DNA from: a virus
DNA: 64,000 nt
Strand: one strand, 5' to 3'
IMG/VR virus record: IMGVR_UViG_3300036790_000408
Location: 1-64,000 of that record
Shown: positions 21,756 to 28,757 of the stretch, one piece after another
How the letters are laid out: each line of letters opens with the position of its first letter
Numbering within the stretch: position 1 is the stretch's first letter
Position numbers and translations under genes: made by a program
The notes under the pieces: generated by a model
Database searches by the model: none
What the model was told of the DNA's origin: nothing
The model's input: the letters and a program-made list of their open reading frames with translations, nothing else

Positions 21756-22566
21756 CAACTATGAGGCCGTGTTCGGCAAGCTGGACATGCTCAATTTGGT
21801 CGACCTCGTTCGACTGAAGTCGGAGCTACCTGAATTTCTGCCGGGACTGACCGCCCGGCAGGAGGAGTTGCTAGCGTCGGCGGCAGCATGGATCGCCAAT
21901 CACACGCCGACCACGAAGGACAAGCGCCCGGTCATCGTGAACGATGAGGACCGTGACAGGACGGCGGACTTCGTGAAGCAGTTCAAGGAGTTCAACGACA
22001 GGGACGCCGAGCCGCAACGGAAGGCCATAAAGGACAACGTCCTCAAGGCCGGGACCACGATCGATGACCACTTCAAGGGACTGAAAAATCCCTTGGACAA
22101 GGCCGTCCAGCCATTGATCGACGCCCTGTCGGTCTACCTCAAAAAGCAGGTGGATGCCCGCGGAAAGGCCCTCCTGGCTGAGGCCAAGCGGCAGGCGGAC
22201 GAGGCCAACCGCGCGCGCGAGCGAGCGGAGTTGGCGGCCAGTGACGTGCAGGCGCGAGACTGGAATGACCTGGCCGATGCAGCGCAGAAGTCGGCCGACG
22301 CTGCGGTGCGCAAGGCCAACGCCGGCACATTGGAGATGTCTCGCGGCAGGACCGACAACAAAGTGCAGATCGGTCTGGTTACCGTCTACAAGTGGGAGGT
22401 GGCGCAGATCATGGACCTGATCATGGCTATCGCCGCCGGGCGAGCGTCGGTGGAAGCGCTGGTGGTCAACGAGTCCTGGATGAACCACCATTGCAGGACC
22501 AAAGACGGAGAGGTGCCGGCGCCGGTACCCGGCATCCATATCTACCCCACATACAAGCCGAAGTAA
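21712..22566 (+). CDS. phage protein of the ERF recombination cluster, 284 aa
   Basis: Start at ATG 21712 (MDVERDAAPPPPSGDN) after GGAG. Long, charged, helical protein with a probable coiled coil (LLAEAKRQADEANRARERAE). Genes of this type often precede ERF or RecT annealing genes in phages; the role is not known. It ends 11 nt before the ERF start. Confidence 0.6.
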   Translation: MDVERDAAPPPPSGDNYEAVFGKLDMLNLVDLVRLKSELPEFLPGLTARQEELLASAAAWIANHTPTTKDKRPVIVNDEDRDRTADFVKQFKEFNDRDAEPQRKAIKDNVLKAGTTIDDHFKGLKNPLDKAVQPLIDALSVYLKKQVDARGKALLAEAKRQADEANRARERAELAASDVQARDWNDLADAAQKSADAAVRKANAGTLEMSRGRTDNKVQIGLVTVYKWEVAQIMDLIMAIAAGRASVEALVVNESWMNHHCRTKDGEVPAPVPGIHIYPTYKPK

Positions 22567-22577
22567 GGAGGACCGAC

Positions 22578-24086
22578 ATGGATAACGAAGGAGCCATCGT
22601 AACCGTTGAGCATCCGACCGCCACCGATGTTGTCATCGCGGAACAGCGCGGCGGGTATCAGGTCGCCATGCTCCAGATGTTGGAGCGGCTGGCGCGCGAC
22701 CCGAGCGTGAACGTCGCCTCGCTCGTGGCGCTGAACGAGATCAGGAAGGAGGAGGTGGCCGACGCGCGGCGCCTCGAGTTCGAGGATGCCATGGCGCTGG
22801 CCATGAACGAGATGGAACCGATCCGCAAGGACATGGAGAACAAGGAGACACACAGCAAATACCCGTCGCCAGCAGCGATCGATAACGCCATCCGTCCGAT
22901 CTACACGAAGCATGGTTTCAGTCAATCGTTCAACTCGATCGAGCCACCGGAAGGCAAGGAACTATGCCTTGAATGCATCCTCTCGCATCGCGGCGGCCAC
23001 ACCAGACTCTATAGTCTGGCAACAGCTATTGATGACGTCGGCATCAGGGGAACCAAAAACAAAACACCGATCCACGCTCTGGCGTCTGCTGTCACTTTGG
23101 TGCGGCGCTACCTAACCGGGATGGTATGGAGCCTATCGTACTTCGGTGACGATGACGACGGCAATCGAGCCGGCAGATCCAGCTCCTACAAACCGACCTT
23201 GATGCAGGACAGCGCGCCGAATGATGATCGCCGACCGACCGATCGTCCGCCGAGCCGGGTTGAGGCGTGGGTTGCCGCGCTCAAGGCGGAGAAAGACGGC
23301 GATAAGTGGCTCCTGCTGCTGAACAAGCTGGCCGACGGATGTGAAAGCGTAACCCATATGCGCGAGCTCCAGACGCTCGACGCGGTGGTTCGGGTCTACG
23401 ACAGTGCACCGCCCGATATCCGGATGAAGTTCAACAACCTATGGGGCCGCACGGTCGCCCGCCTGTCGCCGAAGGCTGACGATCCTCCCGCGGAAACCGA
23501 GAAGCAGGAGCCGGCGCAGCAGACTGAGATGGACAAGGTGGCCGCCGAAGCCAAGTTCGATCCGGTAAACATCTATCCAGTCGATCAGCACGGCGAGGTA
23601 TTGGCTGCACTGATGTCGCCGATCCAATTCTGCAATTGGATGTGCACCCAACTCACGACGCCGGGGATGGATATTCCGGCTGTGGTCAATGCCAACCGAG
23701 AGAACGTCATCGCCGCCTCAGAGGCCAGCGAAGCGGCGCACAAAATCCTCGACGAAGCAATCCGCGCGGCGGTAGCGACTAAGGAGACCAAGGAGACCAA
23801 GGAGGATCCGGATACCGGCTCAGGTGCGGCTGCACTGGCTGAGACGCTCAACAAGCCGGCTGATCCAGCCGCGACCGCGCTCAAGGACAAGGCTTACGCC
23901 TGGACGATCAAGGATCAGATCGACGCCCTCACCCGCGAGTCCGACTACCACAAACTCTGGAAGGATGTCGAACTGCTGGACTGGGCGAAGCGCATGAAGG
24001 CGACCAATCCAGAGGTTGCGAAGTTGGTAGGCAATGCCAACGACAAGGCGCGCAAGCGGCTGGGGATCACGCGCAAGGCTGCCTGA
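22578..24086 (+). CDS. erf: ERF family single-strand annealing protein
   Basis: 502 aa from ATG 22578 (MDNEGAIVTVEH) with AAGGAGG 6 nt upstream; a longer frame from 22392 is spurious overlap. Residues 60-230 show the ERF core: FEDAMALAMNEMEPIRKDME, THSKYPSPAAIDNAIRPIYT, HGFSQSFNS, then ALASAVTLVRRYLTGMV. ERF proteins anneal complementary single strands for recombination and genome circularisation. A long helical C-terminal extension (KETKETKEDPDTGSG linker) may recruit partners. Its neighbours include RusA and a DnaQ-like protein. Confidence 0.88.
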   Translation: MDNEGAIVTVEHPTATDVVIAEQRGGYQVAMLQMLERLARDPSVNVASLVALNEIRKEEVADARRLEFEDAMALAMNEMEPIRKDMENKETHSKYPSPAAIDNAIRPIYTKHGFSQSFNSIEPPEGKELCLECILSHRGGHTRLYSLATAIDDVGIRGTKNKTPIHALASAVTLVRRYLTGMVWSLSYFGDDDDGNRAGRSSSYKPTLMQDSAPNDDRRPTDRPPSRVEAWVAALKAEKDGDKWLLLLNKLADGCESVTHMRELQTLDAVVRVYDSAPPDIRMKFNNLWGRTVARLSPKADDPPAETEKQEPAQQTEMDKVAAEAKFDPVNIYPVDQHGEVLAALMSPIQFCNWMCTQLTTPGMDIPAVVNANRENVIAASEASEAAHKILDEAIRAAVATKETKETKEDPDTGSGAAALAETLNKPADPAATALKDKAYAWTIKDQIDALTRESDYHKLWKDVELLDWAKRMKATNPEVAKLVGNANDKARKRLGITRKAA

Positions 24087-24098
24087 TTGGGGGATCGA

Positions 24099-24731
24099 AT
24101 GCGTCTTCTGACACCAAAGAACACCCTCTTCGTCGACACGGCCATGTCGGACAATCAGTGGCACTTCGACGAGCCGCACGAAGGGGGTTTCGCCGACGAC
24201 AACCAGCCGCACATGGTGCGGTTGGCGTGGGCTCTGGAGAGCGATGGAGAGGAGGGTGATGTTCTGCGCCATGCCTGCCACCTCGTGGGCTTGCCGGAGG
24301 GTGCGCGGATCACCGCGGAGCATGCCATCCGCACGTCAGTGTTCGAGCACCAGGTCAGCGCTCGTGGTCAGCCCATGATCGATGTGCTGGAAGAGTTTTT
24401 CGAGGCGCTGAACGAAGCCGGCACGATCGTCGCCTACAACTGGAGGCTCCAACGACTGGTGCTGGAGCGGTCCATGCGCTCGGTCGGGCTCAACCACGAG
24501 CGATGGAGCCACAAGACCCACTGCATGAAATCCGAGGGCGGTCCGCTGGTTGGCATCCAAGGGATCGGTGGACCTGGGACATTCAAGGAGCCAACGTTCT
24601 TCGAGATCACCGAGCTGGTAATGGGATCGGTATCGATGGTCTCGACCGACCCGATTGCCGAAGGGATGAGCCGGATCGATCGGCTGCGGGCGTTCTACCA
24701 CGAGCTACGGCGCAGAAAAAAAGCCGGGTAG
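24099..24731 (+). CDS. DnaQ-like exonuclease fold with degenerate active site
   Basis: 210 aa from ATG 24099 (MRLLTPKNTLFVDTAMSD) after GGGGGA. The first strand should read DTE in active 3'-5' exonucleases; here it is DTA. A second motif, IVAYNWRLQRLVLERSM, matches the Exo II region but lacks the usual Asp. The fold is likely RNase H/DnaQ, the activity doubtful. It may act as a structural partner in the ERF block. Its last codons are part of the terminator hairpin for the opposing late operon. Confidence 0.55.
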   Translation: MRLLTPKNTLFVDTAMSDNQWHFDEPHEGGFADDNQPHMVRLAWALESDGEEGDVLRHACHLVGLPEGARITAEHAIRTSVFEHQVSARGQPMIDVLEEFFEALNEAGTIVAYNWRLQRLVLERSMRSVGLNHERWSHKTHCMKSEGGPLVGIQGIGGPGTFKEPTFFEITELVMGSVSMVSTDPIAEGMSRIDRLRAFYHELRRRKKAG

Positions 24732-24747
24732 CCTTACGGCTCCCGGC
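24716..24747 (-). terminator. strong terminator of the leftward late operon
   Basis: GCCGGG-T-AGCC, loop TTAC, GGCT-CCCGGC (24723-24747) forms a 10-bp hairpin with one bulge; seven A on the plus strand (24716-24722) give a U-run on the minus transcript. It lies past the lipoprotein gene and overlaps the stop of the convergent DnaQ-like gene. Confidence 0.85.
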
Positions 24748-24807
24748 TGCAGCGAGTTGTCATTCAGCCAACCGACACATCGGCCGCATTGACCTATAAG
24801 TCAATGG

Positions 24808-25326
24808 TCAGCGGGTCGGATGACCTCCGTTGCTGATCACCGCCCGCGCGCTGTTCACCGCGGCAGTGGACGGCGGCGGGGCAGAGACGGGTGGCGGCGC
24901 CGGCATAGTGCTGTTCAGGTAGGCCTCGACGCCCTGCAGGACGACACCCGTGGCAACGACAATGGTCTTGTCCTGCGACGGCATGGGTACGGCTTCGATG
25001 ATCGTCACCGCCGTGTTCAGGCCGCCGAACACCCGCTGCATGATCGGCAGGCTGGTGGTGAGCGCGGTGCTGGCGGAAACGGTTGCCAGGGCCGCTTGAG
25101 CCTCCGCCACATCATCCTGGATCGTCGTCGCCTGCGCCTGGGTCAGGCCGCCGGGAAGCGCCACGAGCTGTGGCAGGATGCCCATGATGGTATTGCCGGC
25201 CTGATCGAGGTCGGTGATGACCTGCGCTGGGGTAACGGAGGAACCTGTCGTCGATGTCGTCGTCGAGCAGGCGGAGAGCAGGAGGGCGGCGCCGATACTC
25301 AGCGCCAAACTGATCTTTCTCATCAT
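24808..25326 (-). CDS. lipoprotein, possible outer-membrane lysis factor
   Basis: 172 aa. N-terminal MMRKISLALSIGAALLLSAC is a lipoprotein signal with the lipobox LSAC and Cys20. The mature part is Ala/Thr-rich with a proline-rich stretch near the end (PAPPPVSAPPPSTAA). Last gene of the late operon, after lysozyme and the membrane protein, so an o-spanin-like role is possible; it is longer than typical Rz1 proteins. Its start overlaps the upstream gene by 4 nt. Confidence 0.7.
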   Translation of the reverse strand: MMRKISLALSIGAALLLSACSTTTSTTGSSVTPAQVITDLDQAGNTIMGILPQLVALPGGLTQAQATTIQDDVAEAQAALATVSASTALTTSLPIMQRVFGGLNTAVTIIEAVPMPSQDKTIVVATGVVLQGVEAYLNSTMPAPPPVSAPPPSTAAVNSARAVISNGGHPTR

Positions 25327-25853
25327 GGTGGGGCACTGTTCCTTGTGCTTCGGGTGGGAGGGATATTGCTGGTGGGTGGATCGCCAACGGCTGTCACCGG
25401 CATGGATAGGATTGGCGCCGCGCCGCCGGGCGTCAGCGGCACCGCCGTAGGATTGACGGCGAGTTGCTCAAGGCCCTGCTGACGCACAACCTTCTGCGCC
25501 AGCAGCTTTTGGATCTCAGGATCGACCGTCGATTTGTAGAGGCGATCGATCTCGGGCCCGGCGTGATCGAGCACGTACTGCAGGCGGGTTTGCAGGTAGG
25601 GGCTGAGACCAAGCTCCACCGATGGGTGCACGGTGGTGATGGCTTGGCCGATCGTGGCCTCGGCATAGCCGGCCGAGTTTGTGATGGCCTTGTCGATGAT
25701 GGTGGCTGCGTCCTTGTTCTTGACGTACCTGCCGACCAGCGCCACGCAAACGGCCAGCACTGCCGGGAATACCAGGGTGTTGAGCAGCGATAGAGTGATA
25801 GTCGTGGCATCGATCGTGTTGCTGACCACGACTGGGTCCGCTGCGGCGCTCAT
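25323..25853 (-). CDS. membrane-anchored protein, holin or i-spanin candidate
   Basis: 176 aa with a single N-terminal hydrophobic segment (LVFPAVLAVCVALVGRYV), a helical middle (IIDKAITNSAGYAEATIG) and a proline-rich tail. The arrangement, one N-terminal membrane span followed by a long helix beside endolysin and lipoprotein genes, fits a holin of the one-span type or an inner-membrane spanin. Sequence alone does not decide. Overlaps both neighbours by 4 nt. Confidence 0.55.
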   Translation of the reverse strand: MSAAADPVVVSNTIDATTITLSLLNTLVFPAVLAVCVALVGRYVKNKDAATIIDKAITNSAGYAEATIGQAITTVHPSVELGLSPYLQTRLQYVLDHAGPEIDRLYKSTVDPEIQKLLAQKVVRQQGLEQLAVNPTAVPLTPGGAAPILSMPVTAVGDPPTSNIPPTRSTRNSAPP

Positions 25854-26311
25854 GCAATTCGTCCTTGGATAGCCGGCCAGGCGCCTGCAAGAAGGGCCTG
25901 GCTCATGCGGGTGTATCGTTCAGGGAGTTCGCGCGCCGCGTCGCTGTCCATCAGCTCGACCGCCATGGTCTTCATGTCCTTGGCCTGCACCGCGGCCAGC
26001 ATTTTGACAAACTGGTAGAGCTTGCCGGTATTGAACTCGACCATGGCCAGGACATCCCCCGGCACCGTGTTGATCACGCTCGAGTACCATGGATAGGCCT
26101 TGTTCAGCTCAGCCTCGACGCAACCGAGATCGTAGATGAAAATCATGTCCATCAGCGTTTGCGACATCGGCACAGCGAGATTGTGTCCGTAACCGACGGT
26201 CAAGTTGCCGCCGTTCGGCCCCTTCAGCACCACGACACCCGACGAGTCGTCGTAAGGGGATGACATACTCCCCTCATCAGACTGCAGGTGCGCGATGCCG
26301 GCGGGCGTCAC
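25850..26311 (-). CDS. GH24 (T4-type) lysozyme, endolysin
   Basis: 153 aa from GTG 26311; longer frames read into the protease gene. Catalytic residues in T4-lysozyme order: Glu13 (LQSDEGSM), Asp22 (PYDDSSG), Thr38 (GNLTVGYGHNL). The Asp-Thr spacing is about 10 residues longer than in T4. It cleaves the glycan backbone of peptidoglycan. No signal peptide, so it needs a holin; the membrane protein gene follows directly. Its start overlaps the TGATG end of the sedolisin gene. Confidence 0.85.
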   Translation of the reverse strand: MTPAGIAHLQSDEGSMSSPYDDSSGVVVLKGPNGGNLTVGYGHNLAVPMSQTLMDMIFIYDLGCVEAELNKAYPWYSSVINTVPGDVLAMVEFNTGKLYQFVKMLAAVQAKDMKTMAVELMDSDAARELPERYTRMSQALLAGAWPAIQGRIA

Positions 26312-26312
26312 A

Positions 26313-27494
26313 TCAGGCGACCGGTGCAGCCGATACGGGCGGCGCCTCGAACAGGGCTTCGAGCGCGATGCCGATCGGCGATCCGATCCCAGTGCAGGGA
26401 TCCGGCCCAATTTCGGAGTCGTAGGTGCCGTTGTTGCCGCTGGTGATGTCGCTGAAAGCCTTCTGGTTGGCCCAAAGCTTCGCTCCAATCCAACCCAGCT
26501 TGGTGCCGAACGACGCGAGCAGACCTGAGTAGAGCGGCGCGACCGCGCTAGTGCCACCGACCACCTGAACCGCACCATCAAGCACGATGTTGTAGCCGGT
26601 CATCGGATCAGCGTTGGCCGACACGTCCGGCACCATGCGCCCGAGACTGGATGGCGGGGTGGGTGCGCCGAGCATCCATTGCTCCGCCGGGAACAGGGTG
26701 CTGAAACCGCCGCCAGTGCCTTCGCCATCGCTGTTGCCTGGGTTGTTGTTCCAGACCACCTCGGGGCCGTTCGATGGCTTGGAGGTGCCACCGCAGCCGA
26801 TCACGTGCGGCGCGGAGGCCGGCATGTCCACGTTGGCGGGGGTGGATCCGCCGTCACTGGAGTCATTGTCGCCCGAGGCGGCGAAGATCACCATGCCGGC
26901 ACCGGTCGCCGCGATCGCCGCGGCTTCAAGTGCCGATGCATCCACCTTGCCCCAGTTCGCTTCGTCGGCGCCCCAGGATATCGAGCACACGTCACAGCCA
27001 TCGGCCGAGGCTTTCTCGATCGCCGTGGTAATGTCCTGCGACCAGTACATGCGAAGCGTTGCGGCCTCGCCGGTGGCCATGGTGTACGCCGCCGCCGCTA
27101 CCTGGATGTCGAGTGCGACCTCGCCGTCAGCATCGTTACCAGGGCTGTTCTTGGTGCCGTCCACCGACACGTCAGTGATGTTTGGCGGAGGGATGCCCAT
27201 GGTCGTGAAGGCTTGGTCCACGTCCGCTTGGTTCCAGCCGCCACCGAGCTCGATGATGGCGATAACACCCCCACCCGGAGCCTGGGTAGGCCAGCCGTAA
27301 GCGGCGCACAGAGCAGGCATATCCCACGCCTGGGGTGGTGGAGGGGGTGGCTGCGGGTTGTGCGTGGGGTGATGACCGCCACGATGCGCGACCGGCGGGG
27401 CGGCGCGCGTACCACCGCCATGGACGGCTCTCTGAAAGGCTCTGGTTGAATGGCGAAACTGAATGTACGGGTGGCATTTATGCACAAGCGTCAC
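26313..27494 (-). CDS. sedolisin-type (S53) serine-carboxyl peptidase
   Basis: 393 aa. Catalytic Glu125 and Asp129 (GEVALDIQVAA), Asp209 (FAASGDNDSSDGG) and Ser316 (VVGGTSAVAPLYSG) follow the Glu-Asp-Asp-Ser order of sedolisins. The mature domain begins near residue 57 (AWDMPALCAAYGW), so the roughly 190-residue propeptide normal for the family is missing; only a short His/Pro/Arg-rich leader is present, and no signal peptide. It sits directly before the lysozyme in the late operon, suggesting a lysis or virion-penetration protease. Sedolisins usually work in acid, matching an acidophilic or acetic-acid host (inference). Confidence 0.85.
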   Translation of the reverse strand: MTLVHKCHPYIQFRHSTRAFQRAVHGGGTRAAPPVAHRGGHHPTHNPQPPPPPPQAWDMPALCAAYGWPTQAPGGGVIAIIELGGGWNQADVDQAFTTMGIPPPNITDVSVDGTKNSPGNDADGEVALDIQVAAAAYTMATGEAATLRMYWSQDITTAIEKASADGCDVCSISWGADEANWGKVDASALEAAAIAATGAGMVIFAASGDNDSSDGGSTPANVDMPASAPHVIGCGGTSKPSNGPEVVWNNNPGNSDGEGTGGGFSTLFPAEQWMLGAPTPPSSLGRMVPDVSANADPMTGYNIVLDGAVQVVGGTSAVAPLYSGLLASFGTKLGWIGAKLWANQKAFSDITSGNNGTYDSEIGPDPCTGIGSPIGIALEALFEAPPVSAAPVA

Positions 27495-27512
27495 TCCCCA
27501 TTGGTGACAAAA

Positions 27513-27677
27513 TCAGTAGAGATACGGATGGCCGAAGATCGCCATGAGGATGAGGATCGCCACCAGCAGGCCAAGAATACCGCCAAAACCGCCACCGCCA
27601 TAGTATCCACTTCTGTGACCCCAGTAGCCGCCACCACCGAACAAGACGATGATAACAATCAGCAAAACGAGCAGCAT
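27513..27677 (-). CDS. small Gly-rich membrane protein, 54 aa
   Basis: From ATG 27677 with AAGGA 8 nt upstream; the longer frame to 27737 lacks a ribosome-binding site. Two hydrophobic segments (MLLVLLIVIIVLFGGGG and ILGLLVAILILMAIFG) flank a Gly/Tyr loop (HRSGYYGGGGFG). It resembles the short DUF3309-like membrane proteins of Proteobacteria. With two spans next to protease and lysozyme it is also a holin candidate. Confidence 0.65.
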   Translation of the reverse strand: MLLVLLIVIIVLFGGGGYWGHRSGYYGGGGFGGILGLLVAILILMAIFGHPYLY

Positions 27678-27739
27678 TTCTTTTGTCCTTTGTCGTGGAC
27701 GATACTCGCGCCTAGCACAACTCGCTGGAGTCGCCATAG

Positions 27740-27768
27740 AAAAAGGGCCGATCCCGTAGGACCGGCCC
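27740..27768 (-). terminator. rho-independent terminator
   Basis: On the minus strand, GGGCCG and CGGCCC with inner GGTCC/GGATC-type pairing form a hairpin at 27745-27768, followed by TTTTT (27744-27740). It lies between the coiled-coil virion gene and the small membrane protein gene, so lysis genes may depend on read-through or a separate promoter. Confidence 0.7.
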
Positions 27769-27798
27769 AGATTTCTATGAACGCTTGTGCGCTACAAG

Positions 27799-28284
27799 TT
27801 ACGGTTTGTGGGCAGCCGGATGAGCGGCACTCGGGGTGCCGGTGGCGGCCGGTGCGCCCGCGGCGTTGAGTTGCCCGGTCAGGGTGGCGATCTGCGCTTC
27901 GGCCGCATCAAAGGCGGCTGCCTGATCCGGCGTCAGGGTGCCCATCTCGGTCTGCAGGTCGGCTAGGACTGTGGCTACGGCCGTGCCAAGTGCGGTCACA
28001 TTGGCCTGCAGGGTAGTAAGTTCGGATGCTACTGTGTCGCTCATGGTTGTTAGCTCCTGAATTTCAGATTGGATTGTGCTCAAGGCTGCCTGTATCGCAG
28101 TCATCTGCGCCGCGAGGGCAGTCAGGGTGCTAGAGTTGACCTTGTCTGTTGCCTGCAACGCAGCCACGGCAGTCGCGTTCCGATTGGAAGCTGCCTCAAG
28201 CGTGGAGATACCGCTGAGTACCAGCGCTAACTCCTGAAGGATGGCCGTATTCGACGACTGCTGTAGCGGAGACGCTTCCGACAC
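27799..28284 (-). CDS. Ala/Thr-rich coiled-coil protein, 161 aa
   Basis: Long heptad-like helix (STLTALAAQMTAIQAALSTI, ELTTLQANVTALGTAVATV) with an Ala/Pro/His-rich tail. Probably a virion or fibre-associated trimeric coiled coil, given its place between fibre and lysis genes. No family recognised. Confidence 0.6.
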   Translation of the reverse strand: MSEASPLQQSSNTAILQELALVLSGISTLEAASNRNATAVAALQATDKVNSSTLTALAAQMTAIQAALSTIQSEIQELTTMSDTVASELTTLQANVTALGTAVATVLADLQTEMGTLTPDQAAAFDAAEAQIATLTGQLNAAGAPAATGTPSAAHPAAHKP

Positions 28285-28353
28285 CGACTTCCCTCCAGCT
28301 TTCGAGACGCCGGAGCCTTAACCAAAGACCCCGGAGTCTTGTCAAGTTGTGGT

Positions 28354-28746
28354 TTAGTGGCCGTCGTTGAGTTGCGGTGCCGGGAATGGGTTCGGAGGCG
28401 CGTCAGGAGCGCGTTCCGGGGCGGGCTTGGCCGCCGCCATGTTGACCCGCACCGCACCATGCGCCGGAGTTCCCAGGTTCATGTTCATGATGTGCTGGTG
28501 CTCGCCGTTCTTGACCACCACCGTAGCGCCCTGAGTGTCGGCCACGCCGGTGTTGGTCAGCTTGAGCACCTTGACGTCGCCGTCCTGCACGACTTGGGCG
28601 CGAGTAAGCTCTGGGTTCGACGCGACGACGGTGATATTGTCGGCCGCTGTCGCCGGCGCCCAATCGCCTTCCCCGTCATGCGCATGGCCATCCCAAACTT
28701 CGACCGGCGCGACAACGGACTGACCGCGATGCAGATGATGTGTCAT
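28354..28746 (-). CDS. hypothetical late protein, beta-rich, 130 aa
   Basis: Beta-strand-rich sequence (DVKVLKLTNTGVADTQGATV) with a C-terminal proline-rich tail. The stop/start gap to the glycine-rich fibre gene upstream is 11 nt. Likely a minor virion protein by position. Unknown family. Confidence 0.55.
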   Translation of the reverse strand: MTHHLHRGQSVVAPVEVWDGHAHDGEGDWAPATAADNITVVASNPELTRAQVVQDGDVKVLKLTNTGVADTQGATVVVKNGEHQHIMNMNLGTPAHGAVRVNMAAAKPAPERAPDAPPNPFPAPQLNDGH

Positions 28747-28757
28747 TTGATATCCTC

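Noticed and set aside
22392-22577. N-terminal extension of the ERF gene
   Set aside because: It reads the preceding gene out of frame; the ATG at 22578 has AAGGAGG and matches the ERF start.
21276-24731. Lambda-type Red exonuclease partner for the ERF protein
   Set aside because: No gene with an alkaline-exonuclease motif is visible; the DnaQ-like gene is the only nuclease fold here and looks degenerate.
26312-26581. N-terminal extension of the lysozyme
   Set aside because: Arg-rich antisense-like sequence read from within the protease gene; the catalytic domain begins right after GTG 26311.
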